A DNA stretch of 64,000 nt from Karalla daura (GCA_029224185.1 CM055198.1:3732424-3796423); one strand, 5' to 3'; shown: positions 37,260-49,870, numbered from the stretch's first letter. Program-made: numbers and translations. Notes: a model not told the origin generated them from the sequence alone.

Positions 37260-38700
37260 CCGAGGCAATGATTCAGCAGCGCCGGTGTGGGCGTAAGTCA
37301 CACTCGCGGCGTGTTTGCGTGCGTCGTGTTGTGCTGGGTTGCGTGAGACCCGCACGGAGCCAGGTCCACCTGGCTGCGTTTCGAAGGCCCTAGCTTTAAT
37401 TTGGAGCCCATTTTCAGTCCATTATGCCGGGCCACTGGGGAGGCCACAGCAAATTAGAACTATCTCTACTCCACTGACTTCATCATTAAAATTAAAATGG
37501 CACTCGCTGCAGCCCGCCCGTCACACACACATGCACGCACACTCACACTCTCTCGCTGTCTCGTGACGGGGGCCTCACACCGCTGACCGCACGCAAACAA
37601 GGACGCACACGCGCGCGCGCACACACACACGAACGCCTCCAGCAAGTCGACGAAGACGACAAACTCGTGCAAACCGGAAACATCGGCCAGGCTCGAGTTC
37701 CCTGTTCCACCCGGTCAGTTCCAGCATCTCTCACCCGGTGGGATCGCGTATTAACAGCCGCTGTGTTTAGCCCCGCTTGGTTCTCTGCGCGTGTGTGCGC
37801 GCGCGCGCGTGCGGATGCCTGCGCGCGTCCGGGGCCCCGTTTGCTCTGGCGGGAGCTCGTCTCCGATACCGCGGCTAATGTGCGGAGTTAGAATGGCCGG
37901 TCATTCGGTTGATATAGCTTCGCAGCCGGCCGCAGCCCTCGCTGTGGCCCGAAACACGATCGATATTGGAGAAGGGGGGAGGGGCAAGAGAAGCGAGGAG
38001 GGGGAATAGGTGCGCTAATATCCCCGCCTCGAGGTCTTGCCTGTTGCAATCGCGACCGTAAAACTCGATAATTACACTGGTTTTTCTGTAAACAGGACGG
38101 GGCGGGCGAGGCCTTGTGTTCCGGCCGGCTGGCTTGAGGGGGCGCGCACAGGTTTTGACACGGCTTGTGTGCTTCCCTCTCCTCGTCCGAAGGCCAAAAG
38201 ACAATTCGTTTGAGAGAGCATTATTCAAAGGGCTTCAATTCAAACGGTAATGAGCGAGTGCAGTGAACCTCGTCCGTGTGTGTACGCTCATAGCTGCTTG
38301 TGCATCTGTGTATGCGTGCGTGCTTTCTATACGTGGAAGCGACGGGAGCTGTAGCCGCGGAGCTCACGCTCACGTTTAGGGAGCGGCGAGGGCGGGGGAA
38401 CGAGGAAGCCAGTGTTTTCCTCACGGTTCACGGCGGAGTCAAAATGAGAGGCAGGCATGGAAATGAGACCAATTGGAACCGGAGAAATGGAGAGGAGAAA
38501 GAGATAGAGAAAGACAGAGAGAGAGAGGGAGAGAGAGAGAAAATGAAAACGCACGGGGAGCGTTTCCGCCGCGCTCCGCTGCGGGAGTGGGAATCGACTC
38601 GATGCCCACCGGCCATGAAGTTGAAGGAGTGTCATTCCGCACGCGCGCGCTCGGAGACAATGTGAGGGTGCGCGCACCCACGGCAAACAGATTAGGCCGA
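37260..38700. promoter_or_regulatory. CpG-rich block, possible CpG island
   Basis: CpG dinucleotides are dense across about 1.4 kb, including alternating GC/AC runs at 37603-37630 and 37789-37830 that favour Z-DNA. No recognisable exon lies inside. Fish promoters often sit in such blocks, but teleost genomes are also less CpG-depleted than mammalian ones, so this may be background. Confidence 0.3.
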
Positions 38701-39575
38701 GGGGCGAGGGAGGGGAAGGGGGAGAGAGAGAGAGTGGGTAAAAACAAGCTGACGAGAGGGGGGAGAGACCTCGCTCCCTCTCCTGAATGATAAGGGGTGC
38801 GTCAGGATCAACCCGCCCATGGAGGAGATCTGTGGAAGTCAATAACTGGGGAATTAGGATAATCAGCGTTAGTTTCCGCGCGGGGGTGTCGGATTCGGTT
38901 TGAAGTGAGGCCGGGGGGGCAGGTGGATGTAGCATCCTGCTTATAGTGTTGATCAATAATCAAATCAGTCTCCCTCTCTCTCTCTTTCTTACACACACAC
39001 ACACACACCTCTCAGGAACACCTTCAAACCTGCACTCGATGACGAGTCCAAGAAAGCTTGGACCAAACTGCGCTTGTACGATCAGTACATACAGGGGTAC
39101 TGTTGGGCTCTGGAACGCAGAGAGAGAGAGAGAGAGAGTTGGTTGACGATGGAGGCGAAACAAAAGAAGCATTTCAAAAACGACCATGAAACGCTCAGGA
39201 GCGTTGTTTCGATGTTTTCGAGGAAAGAGCTCTTGCCATTTTGTTTCTGTCTGACATCCCTCTGTCTGAAAATAGTCTCACAGTGGAGTGGGAGGGAGAC
39301 TGCGGAGTCACCTCAGCAGCTGTGGGCTCCTGAGCTACATGCTAGCATCAGCGTCTTAACTTGCTCACAAGTTGACATGCAGCAGGTGTCGTTCCCTAAC
39401 CCCAGTGAGCGAACTGTTGCTAATTAGCGCCCAGGCTGCACTGCCTCCCTGCCACCTGATGACAGCGTACTGTAAGAGCAGAGGCGGATAATCATAAAAC
39501 TGGGTAGACTCTGGCAACCAAGTCTGAATACAAAACCACAAGCATGGTTGCTGCCATGCAAGACAAGGAAAGAAA

Positions 39576-39592
39576 AACCCTAACCCTAACCC
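39576..39592. repeat. Short interstitial telomere-like repeat
   Basis: AACCCTAACCCTAACCC, about 2.8 units of the vertebrate telomere motif on the C strand. Too short to imply a fusion point. Confidence 0.7.
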
Positions 39593-42457
39593 ACAATCGG
39601 AATCATGTTCCGATGAAGAACCTTCCTCATGTATGTCTCTTGCACAGTCGAGCTTCCGGCCGTAACTCCTGAGGCCAGTGTATGCCAAAAGAGTGGTTAT
39701 GAGTCGATTTCCAAAGTTTTGGATGGTTCAGGTTAGACTGGGCCACAGGGTAGGATCAAATCACACGCCGGGTCTCTTGTATAAGTTTCAAAGCAGGATG
39801 GGCTCGCAGTCGGTGCTGGGACACGTCTAGATGTATAACAGTCAACGATCTATCAGCAGCAGTGCGTTTCAAATTTGGCCGTCAGCCTGGTGCACATTTT
39901 GCGATAACGGCTTGCCAAGGCCGGCCACGTCTGCGTGTTTTTGGATTTGGAGCAAACATGCAAACTGAACAGCCAGGATGTCCAGAGCAGTTTTTTGTGG
40001 GGAAACAATGAGTAAGACTTGTTTGCAGCGCATTGCCCGCCGCCCCTGGTGGTCGATATGATGGCAACCACTGAGCACGTAAAGGTGAACGTTGTGCTCT
40101 CTGTTTCAAGTTACAAATGTCCGGCTGACCAAGTTTCTCACCGAACCAAAAGCGCACAGCCGCTCTCTTCTATAGAAACCCCCAGGACCGTTGCCCACAC
40201 CAGCTGAACTCATTTTCGTACTCACAGATCTCCATTTTGCTCAAAAACAGTCAATGGATTACGTATTTGTTGATTTTCCAAGCGTTTTTTCCAGTGGAGG
40301 TTTTTCAGGGTGTCACGGGGGGGGAGAAAGCCAAGAGTGGTTAATGGTAAGTTATCGTGAGCTGAGATGAAAAGGAGGAAGTGAAGAGAGGCAGAAATGC
40401 TGAGACAAAGTCAGAGCCCTGACGGAGAACATCACAGGAAGCAGCCCCAGACAGAGTTTTCATGCCTTTGTTTTGGCCATTCACTGTCCTTTAAATCCCT
40501 CTTCCCCTGTAGGCTTATCTCCCATCACGGAACAAATCATAATCTCATAGACATTAACTGTCAGGAGTCTGCCTCGGTGTCCTTTGTTCCCTCTCCTTCC
40601 TGATCCCTCCATCTCTCCCGAGCTCCTGCTTCTTGTTAGCGAGGAATAATTTCCCCCCACTGCTCCGATAAACCTCACGCCTCCCGTCTCCCTTATCGCT
40701 CCCTTCCACCTCATCCACGCCACCCCCGTCCGACCGCTAATTCACTCGTCACCCGGCACCTCTTTTCTCTCCCTTCTCTGCGTCTGCGCTCTCATTTCCC
40801 CCTGCTTTTGTTTTTCTCATTTTCTTTTCGAGTTTTTACATCGCCTCGCTTTCCGGCCCAGTGGCGGCGGCACATTGAACAGAAGGCGTAAGACTGGAGG
40901 AGTCCCCGTCCCCCCCCCCCCCCGAACGCCTCCCCCTCGTCCTCGGCACCCCCGCTTTGCTGTCGTCTTCGCTTTCGAGCTCCCGGTATCTGTCTTTCTC
41001 GATGAATCCCTCCATTTGTTTATCTCCTCACCTCTATTCACCTGTTCCATCTCCGCTCCCTTCCTCACACCACCTCGCTCTGCCTCTGTCCATCGCTTTT
41101 ATTGCTCTCTACAGCTCATAAAATACAAAGGGAGAGGGGGGGACTAAATAAAGAAACAGAAATGCATTGGGAAGGGGATAACTTAATAAAGCAAGGGTGT
41201 TTGGCGACTGTTAATAATGTTACTGTGGTGGCCAGCCAATGTCCCAGGTGTGATTAAGCAAACTGCCAGTGGATGGGAAAACAGTAAGCACTCAATTTCC
41301 TTTTCTTTCCGCCCAGCTCTCCTCCAGTAATCAAATGTTTCACCAGTTTCTCCAGAAAGCACAAGGACAAGGCCCCAGTGAGAGAGGCAGATGGCCATAT
41401 ATTTACCCGGGGCCATGTTCCTCGTGTTTTCATAACACACCAGTGACACTGTGCTAGACCAGCAGAAATCTTATGTGGAAAAACCTCGAGTGTTAGTTAG
41501 CTTCAATGAAGACTTGGTAACTTTTAAGAGTCATGTTTATACCTTTTCTAAAAGGGCCTTGGCGACAAGTCGGGCACTCTTTTGAAGAGACCATTGTGCA
41601 CTTGTTCTTTAAGGATAGGGAAGGATAGGGAAGGGATTGTGCCTTCATCCATCTGGATTCATGTGTCAGTTGTCGAGGCAGAGCAGAAGACAGAAATGTG
41701 AACGAGAGAACCTACAGAGCAATTAATGGTCAACATAGCTTACTCGTATACAGTGCATGAAGGCAGAAGGAGGCGAAGGGGAGCAAATGAAAGCTAACAA
41801 TGAAGGCATTGTAACCATGTTGAGTTCAGTCTGAGCTGTCTGGGTGGCTTTCACTTTCCACCGCTGGCACACGTCGACTGGACGACATCGTCACATTGAG
41901 TCAGCTCAGGAACAATGTTGTCCCACAGTGAGCAACTTTCATTTAAGTTGGACAGAATAGGGCCAGAATGCGTCTGGCAGACTGATCTGACAGATCTACA
42001 CAAGATTATGTGGCAGCAGTTTTTTTTTAACCATTCCCCTAATCAGCAGAGAATCATCACAAGAAATACCAAGACTTAATACGGAATGCCTTTTGTGCCT
42101 TTTGGACTTTGCGGCTTTTTTCGAAGTCTAGATCTAAGATAAACGACACCTTATCTTGTGTGACTACGTTGTTAGTACCAATCTGTCGCTTCTCACCAAT
42201 GCAAACAAAACGTAGGAACTGACTATGCATGCTGCCAATATTCACCTCGGGGCAGGCTTCGGTCTTCGTACTCTGTGTACTTCTGGGAGTGGAGTGCAGG
42301 GATTTAGCCAGCAGTTAGGCCTGATGATCGAGAAGCTTCTTTAAAAGCATTTTATCAAATCAAGGTAAGCTCTGAGCCGTTAAACCTTACGTTGCTGCCC
42401 TCAGACAATCGACTTTCGTTTGGAGTAGCCGAAGAACCTACCGCTCTAACTCGACCT

Positions 42458-42459
<2 letters not shown>

Positions 42460-42543
<84 letters not shown>
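42460..42543. repeat. Compound (CT)n(CA)n microsatellite
   Basis: About 20 CT units joined directly to about 22 CA units. Confidence 0.95.
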
Positions 42544-42546
<3 letters not shown>

Positions 42547-45500
42547 CTTATATGCACCAGCCAAGTGTTTAAGGGGGCTGGTCACAACTGGATTGGCACC
42601 TCCTCTGCAGCGGGCCGAGGGCTGAGGTGCGACAAAGCCGGCTTCCCAGCGGGGCGAGGTGAAGTGGCTCTAATCTGCTCTCCTGGCGCGAGGTGGCGCG
42701 AGGCTGGCCCCCCGCCGCGTCCGGCTCAGTGCATCAGCCTCCTCTGGAGCGACGGCAGGGGCAGGAAATGGAGACGGCGTGAGGCCAGGTCGGGGGTGGG
42801 GGGAGGAGGCGGGGACCCAGAGACGGGCGGGCAAACGGGAGCGTGGGCAGAGAGAAATGCACGCTGCGGAGTGCGGCCGAAGCCGCTCCACACGAATGCG
42901 ACAAACGACTCGTTGTCCGGGCCACGGGAAGAAGCGCCCCGGTCACGCATTTCATGATGGTTTTCCTTTCACGTTGTGCTGTGAGGAAAGGTGTTCGGAT
43001 CGGCGGCGCGTGACAGATCACTGTTCTGATATGCTCTTTACTGTGCAGCCGACAGGTCGAAACTACATTCACGACTCAAGTGACTCTCGAGGTAAAGGTC
43101 ACATTATAATTTTCATAGCCGGTGGTTGGCGCCTGCACACTGTTGTCTCGGCGTCTGAGAGATCCACTCATGTTCAGATATTGGCTGCGTGGGCCTCTGA
43201 GAGCACCTGGGCACTCAGAGACACTGGGTTTATTTTGATTCTTTTTCTTTTTTTTTTGCTGCAATCGCATTCACTGGTAGGAGAAGAAAGATGGAACGTG
43301 GGAAATGGGTTTCAATAAACTCAGAGTATAATCTGTGTTTCTTCCGGAATACTGACATTCAGCAGACAGTGTCAGGCAAGTGGGCCGCGAAACTAACAAA
43401 ACTCGAAAAAGGTTCGGCTGGTGACGAAACTGGGACAAACTAGGACATATTGCAGCAAACCTGTTACAGTGGCTGAAGTCGCCCGGCCTGCAGTGTTATC
43501 GCTTTACAGCTGGATATGAACACGCAAATTGGGCAGGACTTCCGCAAAGTCAGGAAAGCTCATTTTTCAAGTCGTCTGCTGATTTAATCTGCAGTGTCAT
43601 TTCGTTGTTGAAACTACCCAATCATGCTCTTTGTTTATTACGTTTATTGGATTCAAAAATGACGCCGTAGCATAGCCTCTAGCCAAACAGCACGTCTGGG
43701 GTCACAAGAGCGACAAAACGCAAAGAAACATAGTTGTTGTCCGTTGTCGCATGTTTTGTGTTCGGTGGAGTAAAAAGTGCCGCCAAAAATAGCCAGAGCA
43801 GATGAACAGCTTACTGTAACCCATCCGGGTGTGCCCAGCGGGCCTTGGTTTTCATCGTCAGAATAAACATCCAGCGGAGCAAAAAGTCTGTCCTGTCCCA
43901 GAACCCCTCCTGACCTAAATAGGCCAACATGGATCCCCGCTCCATTTTTTTTCCCGCCATCGAATGCCCCTCTGCCGGAGCCTGTCACGCGCAGTTAGCC
44001 CTGGATTGACTCAAGGCTGGATCCTGCTGGATGGAGCCAGGCGGGGGCTGACTGCGATTTCCTCCCCGCCGTTTAAACTCCACTGAACCCAGGGCTGGCG
44101 TTCACCTGGCGCCACCAGCGCTGAGCTGCGGCAGCCATTTCAATGGACACACACACAAGGATCAATAAACCAAGTAGGCCAGATGACACTGTATCTTTTG
44201 GTTGGACATCTTTCCCTCATATTCCTTCTTCTTCACAGATGCTGGAAACATCTGTGTTTGCCACCGGGCCTGTGTGTCTTACCCATCACTCGACGCCTCT
44301 CAGGACACTGCAGGGAGAGGAACGATGATGTGTTGAAACCTCTTGTAACGGTGGATGTCCCTCTTCCTCACCACTGCGTGAAAGTCACTAAATGAAAGGC
44401 TTTTGTGAGCAAACACCAGGTCATCTAAGATGCTGACTCTACAGCAACAACAACAACCCAGTTAGCAGCCGTGCGCATGCAGCCACAGCTGAGGACCCGG
44501 GTCTCATCTGAGCGGCAGAGACAAATGATGGGAGATTAAAGCCAACGTGGTGCGGGGACACATTTGTATTCCACTGAGGCTGCTATTGGCAGGGAGACTG
44601 GCGCTGTGCCTAATTTGTCATTTCCATTCAAGAAAACAGTGTTGCGTGCTCTGATGTTTGAACACCATTACGCCATAACGTTATCATTACCAGAGCTGTG
44701 GCTGCTTTGGACCCAGGTCCACTGAGAGCATTGCTGGTGAAACGAGCCTCTCCAGTACCGCCGGGTGGCTGCAGTAAGGCGCTCTTCCCCTTTTGATGCT
44801 CACTGCTGAAGTTCTGGTAAATTTTCTCTAAAAATCAAGCTTCATTTCAGAGGGACTGGTATGGACTTTGTGTGTTGCAAGGCAGCTCGTTTGAGATCCA
44901 ACAACAACACAGTCTTCCCTTAATCATTTTCCTGTAATTGTGGATTTTACTTTTTTGAATATTTTACAACCTATAGCGAGTACCTAGTACCACAGGGCAG
45001 CGATGCAACTTGTATTTTGAAATGAACAGAATTTCTATGGCCAAGCAAATCCATGTTTTGATTCGCACTGCCTTCACGAAATAGGAAAAGGTGTCGCTTG
45101 TCGTGATGAGCCCACGGATAAGTATCCCTGCTGCTCGGGTTGGAGATGCTCTGCTGTGGACAGTCCGATCAACATCTACTCCGGCAGCAGCCGTCAGCTG
45201 TTTTCAGTGGACGATCTCTGATAAAGCCGCTGTTTATGTGCCAGGCCCTTTGCCTGCCAGCAGTAAAGAGCGGACGGGTTAGCGGCAAGGGAGCAAAAGT
45301 CAATACCGGACTCACATTAGTCAGGAAGCTGGAGACACGCCTTCAAATGAGACGTTGGTGTTGATCCCTATCTCGCAAATGTGTGTAAAGGTGCCTCGCA
45401 GCAGAACGACTCCATCAGGTGATGTGGAAATCTTCATAGAATTAAGAGATTAAGAGACTGTATGTTCTCCTGTATCTGCATGGGCTTTCTTTAGTGTGTG

Positions 45501-45551
45501 AGTGAATTATTTGTCTGGGTGTGTGGGTGTGTGTGTGTGTGTGTGTGTGCG

Positions 45552-45590
<39 letters not shown>

Positions 45591-46000
45591 ACTGGTGATC
45601 TTGCCAGTGTGTTTTCCCTGCAAGTGGGTCAAGAAAATCAATGGATGGATGATTATTTCATCAGTGTGAAGTTTTTCTGCTTTCTCCGTATGACTAAAGA
45701 CAAACAGCCTCGGTGCGAACCATCCAGCCATCGTGAAACGCAGACGATAACAAGAGATGAGAAAGATGCAGGAGCGAGCTTGCGAGGGGGAAACAATAGA
45801 AAAAGTATGACAGAGAGTGAAGCCTCGCTCTCTCCTTCATCGGCACAGCTGGGTAAGAGATGGTGGAAAGCATAAATGGTTTATACCTGCATGCCGTCTA
45901 CAGTAACTGACTCCAATCTGAAGAGGGGGAAGAGCACGCGGGCCTCGGCCTCCAAATCTCATTTGGCTCCGGGACCCGAGGCCTGACTCGCTGATAGGAA
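42544..46000. other. Non-coding interval
   Basis: 42590-43020 is GC- and CpG-rich without a recognised exon. 43080-44500 is ordinary sequence. 44520-44720 is non-repetitive AT/GC-balanced sequence with homeodomain-like cores (GCCTAATTTG, CACCATTACG) that could be regulatory. 44800-45500 shows nothing specific. 45519-45590 is a GT run. The rest is plain. No frame resembles a known protein. Confidence 0.6.
45519..45590. repeat. (GT)n microsatellite
   Basis: About 72 bases of GT with scattered GG and GC interruptions. Confidence 0.95.
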
Positions 46001-46005
46001 AAAAA

Positions 46006-46935
46006 GTGAATAACAGCAGAGTGGAAGGAAGGGAGAGAAGAGACGGCGGAGGTAAAAGCGGAAGCGAAAACGAGGGTGAAAGAGTGTCAGGGATACGGTG
46101 GGGCTCAGCACAACGAGGAGAGAGAGACGAATGGGAGGAAATGGCAGGAAATTGCAGGAAAAATCATGGGGGGGGGGGGGGGGGGGAGGAAGGTACGGAG
46201 GTAGACGGAGTGAGGCAACAAGGAAGTGATAACAAGGGCGGGGTGGTCAGGGGATATATTTTCAAGCCGGGATGGATTGAAAGAGTAAACAGAGGTTAAG
46301 GAGGGATAAAGTGAGAGATGGCAGCTTGTTCTGGGGACAGACAGAGAAATGCGGAACATCGAAGGGTAAACGAAAGAGTGGCCTTTCACAGAGTAGAGGA
46401 GGGGAAAAGACTGATGTGGAAAAGATGGGAGAGAATGCAGTGTGAAGAACAAGATGGGAGGAGAACAGGGGAGCAGAAAGTGTTTGAAAAAGGAGAGGAA
46501 GACTGAGGAGAAACTCAAATATGTGTGTGTGTGTGAGTGTGTGTGTGAATGAGAGAGGAGGAAGGAAAATGTATGTGAGAGGCAGAGAGTGAGGAAAGCG
46601 AGTGTGACTGATTCGGCCGAGGCAGCAGTAAAAGGTTCCTCTAATACTGCGGGTGGTGAGGGGATCGGAGCACAGGAGCCTGAAGGATACACTCTGTTAG
46701 AGGAGTGGGAGGGGGGAGGATCCAGAGTTGGAAAAGTGATGGAGGGGAAGAGGAGAGACAATTTCCCCGGGTTCTCTTGTTTGAAAAAACACCAAATCTT
46801 TCCTTTCTTTTCCTCTTTTCTTTCCTCCCCCTTTCTTTCAACCCCCCCCCCCTCCCTCACATTCTGCCCTTAAATCCTCCTCATCCTCATCCTCATCCTC
46901 TCCCTTTTCTCCTTATTTTCTTTTCGTGGCATTTT
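46006..46935. repeat. Purine-rich tract with abrupt switch to pyrimidine-rich tract
   Basis: From about 46006 to 46780 the plus strand is overwhelmingly A and G, including a 19-G run (46168-46186). From about 46795 to 46935 it switches to C and T, with a C run near 46842 and a CCTCAT tandem at 46876-46900. The 251-codon minus-strand frame across it (Ser/Pro/Leu/His-rich) results from this bias and not from a gene. Confidence 0.8.
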
Positions 46936-49180
46936 GGTTTTTCTGCTGCAGTCTGCACACTCATTGAAATTGGGAAAGAGACCTTGAAAGCAAAATGTCT
47001 TTTCAATAAAATGGGATGATCAAGGAGAGCAGAAAGAGGGACTCCGGTCCAGACGTTTTAACTGTAAACCATGTTGCATCAATTCATATCCACAAGGGAC
47101 CTCATGCCAGCGCAGCACTTAAAGGAAACTCCACCCCCCCCCCCCCTCCCCCCACCACCACCACCGCTTGTTGTACTGCTCCTGCACCCACTTGTCACTA
47201 ACAGTGACTCTAACAGGCATCATCTGCAGTCATCACAGCTGTGGCTGCTCACAACCTGTTGGAGAAACAAAGATCAGAGTCAACTTCTTGGCTGGTGGCC
47301 TCTTCCACTCCCTTCACCTCCCGCCCACCCTCCTCTATCCTCCCTTCCTCTCTCCCTCTCATCCTGTCTCGACTGGCCTTGGCCCAGAGCCCGGGAACAA
47401 GTGATGGCCGACTTTGCGGGCCAGTTGGAAGACAAACTACCCAATATAGGCTGGGGGCAGCTAGAGACGGAGTGAGGAGGCATGCAGGGAGGGAAGGGGA
47501 GGGGTTAAAAAAAAGGAACGAGATGGGGGTTCAGAGACAGAGGGATAGCTCCAAAGGGAGTTGAGGTAAAGCGTGCTGGGGCATTGATTTGCAATTCCAA
47601 TGAAGCCTGCTTACAGTGAATTACACACTGACGCACTCTAGCTTAAGTGTGCATAAATAATCACGCCCAGTCCTGCTCCGTAATGGATGGTCCCACAGTA
47701 ACAAAGTTAGTGAGGCTGTCTGCCTTACAACAACATAAACACTAAAACCATTATGAGAAGCGCCTCAGTGCGTAAATGTTGCGTACGGGGCCCCCCTGAC
47801 ATGTCTGAGATGGGGTGCTACGTCAAGGAAAAGTCTGTGGTCTTCGGTCCCTCTCTGGAGATTGAAATCTGTAGTCGTACGCTTTTCTTCAATAATTAAT
47901 CAAGTGCATCGGTTCGTTAACTCCAAACTGTGATAACAGCCCTAAAATAACATCATCAAAGTGTGCAATGTGTGGATCAGAGACCTCCATGCTCCTCCGG
48001 CAGTTCAGCAGCCAGAGGGAGGTGCTTTGGGCTCCTGCCGGTGCCCTCTCCATTGGATTTTACACCTGTCTCGCCCGCGTGTCACACATACAGCGGCGCT
48101 AGGGAGGACAACATCACAGATGATCTAAACGGAGGGCTTCAAAATCAAACATCGTCCACACGTTTCATTGTTTGTGTGACCGACCCCCCACAAGTCATTT
48201 GCATGAGCGCGAAGGCGGGTTTAAGGAGCCAGGTGACGTGGGAGACGTTGGGACGTTCAAGAGCATCTGATGGAAGGATGGAGAAAGGCAATGGAAGCGT
48301 CGCACAGGGCTGAAAGCGGCACATTCAGACTGTGACTGTGACAAAACCCCATCGTGACGTCAACACTGTATGCGGGTAAGCTGTGCATAAAGGACTGTGG
48401 CGGAACCAGCTGGCTCTGAGACCGGACCTTTCAGGCCGATCCACGTGTGACGGCAAGAACAACACACATGCAAATAGATCATTTATCCAGCGTGGCTGGT
48501 GAAAATCACACTGGTCGAAGTGAAAGAGCGAGCTGAGTCAGCTGATGGCTGTAAATATGTAAAGGAAGCATCTAAAGATATCAAGTGCACGGCCTGCAAT
48601 AACCGCACTGAACTGCATGTGAAAGCCTGTTTCATTGAGCTTTCTCATGCCAGTGTTATAATAGACTGGTGCTGCTGATGTGGGCCAGCTCTCGATGAAT
48701 GGACAGGAACACATAAATTACAGTCACAGGGATGAGAAAATGAATGGTTGGAATAACCTGTAATCTTTGTGAGAGCAGTGAAACCATGCTCGACGATGTG
48801 CCTTCGACAAGTGGATCTACAATTCAATAAAATGCTGATTTTTGTTGGCAAGGTTTTTTTTTCCCTTTGGTAGCGGTTGACTGGAAAAAATAAAAGTCAT
48901 AATGAAAGGAAATTAAAACAGAAAGTTCGACGAGAAATGTTGAATATGCAAACAGGCTTCTCTTTATTATCGGGGGTTGTTTTGGCTCATAAAAACATGG
49001 AAATCTTTATTTAAACTCCCGAGCACTTGAGCTACAAAAATACGTTCTTTAAAAGATTTTTTTTTTCCCAAACAGACGTTTTAGACATTTTTTCCTTCCA
49101 CATTGGTGGCCATTAAAACAAACAACACTTACTCCTGATTTTTTTCTTCTCCCCAGCAGTAATAATATTTATGGCCTCGT
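46936..49180. other. Non-coding interval
   Basis: 47132-47166 is a C-rich run with ACC units. 47270-47360 is pyrimidine-rich. 47560-48640 is ordinary sequence carrying two perfect POU octamers (48197-48204 and 48468-48475). 48640-48850 shows nothing. 48860-49180 is AT-rich with T runs and no frame of note. Confidence 0.6.
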
Positions 49181-49443
49181 TTGGAAATCTGTCAACAAAC
49201 CGCTAACAGCCTCTTCGGCGGAGGTAACGATCTATCGCCTTTACTGCGCTCCTCAACTCGCGCGGTCAAGGGAAGCGAAACGCCGCTCAATCCTCTCCGC
49301 GGGCTCATGCCAACGAGGCGGCGTTCGGCGGTCCTTACGCTTGTCACATTTCCGCACCTACAGTGAGCGTTTCTTCGGAGACAAAGCGTCTCTGAATGGC
49401 GCGGCCGCGGGATAGGAGCCGGCTGCGGTGGCGGAGCGCTGAG

Positions 49444-49444
<1 letters not shown>

Positions 49445-49478
<34 letters not shown>
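49445..49478. repeat. (AGCC)n tetranucleotide repeat
   Basis: About eight perfect AGCC units inside a CpG-rich block. The Gly-Trp-Leu-Ala repeat frame on the minus strand is an artefact. Confidence 0.95.
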
Positions 49479-49479
<1 letters not shown>

Positions 49480-49701
49480 CCTGAGCCCGCGATGTTAATG
49501 TGAGCGTAATCTCCTCCATTCACGGCGCCGTTGCCTCGCGAGCGGGCGCGTGTTGCAAACAGGCCCCTGTGGAGCGCGAGCCAAAGATTAGCGGCGGTGG
49601 GGGCTTGTCGTACACAAAGACGGCCGCGAAGCCAGACGGGCAGACAGAGTGGCTTCCTGCACGTCTGCGGGGTGCCCGGCCAGCAGCAGGGAAAAAAGGC
49701 A

Positions 49702-49706
<5 letters not shown>

Positions 49707-49736
<30 letters not shown>
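49707..49736. repeat. (GA)n microsatellite
   Basis: A pure GA run of about 14 units. Confidence 0.9.
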
Positions 49737-49739
<3 letters not shown>

Positions 49740-49870
49740 GTCTGATCCGTGGTGGAGGTGGACCAGGACAAAGGGATAAAGCCGGGAGTAGCGGGGGCGG
49801 GGTGGGCGGACGGGATTGGGGACGGCAGGTGAGAGAAATGTTGCTGGCCGTCGCATTTGGCAAACTTTTC

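Larger units (their letters stand above)
36887..42459. other. Non-coding interval with a CpG-rich core
   Basis: 36900-37250 is ordinary sequence. 37260-38700 is CpG-rich. 38480-38560 and 38720-38770 are G/A-rich. 39119-39138 is a short AG run. 39576-39592 is a telomere-like run. 40035-40050 resembles a CTCF core. 40560-41110 is strongly pyrimidine-rich on the plus strand with a C run at 40910-40923. 41150-42450 is ordinary AT-leaning sequence with a tandem pair of GGATAGGGAA at about 41611-41635. No coding exon is recognised. Confidence 0.6.
49180..49870 (+). promoter_or_regulatory. CpG-rich block ending in a plus-strand donor; possible first exon
   Basis: The block is GC- and CpG-dense. It contains an (AGCC)n tandem (49445-49478) and a GA run (49707-49736), and carries a consensus plus-strand donor, GGCAG|GTGAGA, with the intron starting at 49829. 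No protein-like frame runs through it, so it would be a non-coding first exon. Donor-like heptamers are common by chance. Confidence 0.25.

Noticed and set aside
46105..46860. 251-codon minus-strand frame, the longest in the window
   Set aside because: It reads the pyrimidine strand of the purine-rich tract, so the Ser/Pro/Leu/Phe-rich peptide and lack of stops follow from base bias.
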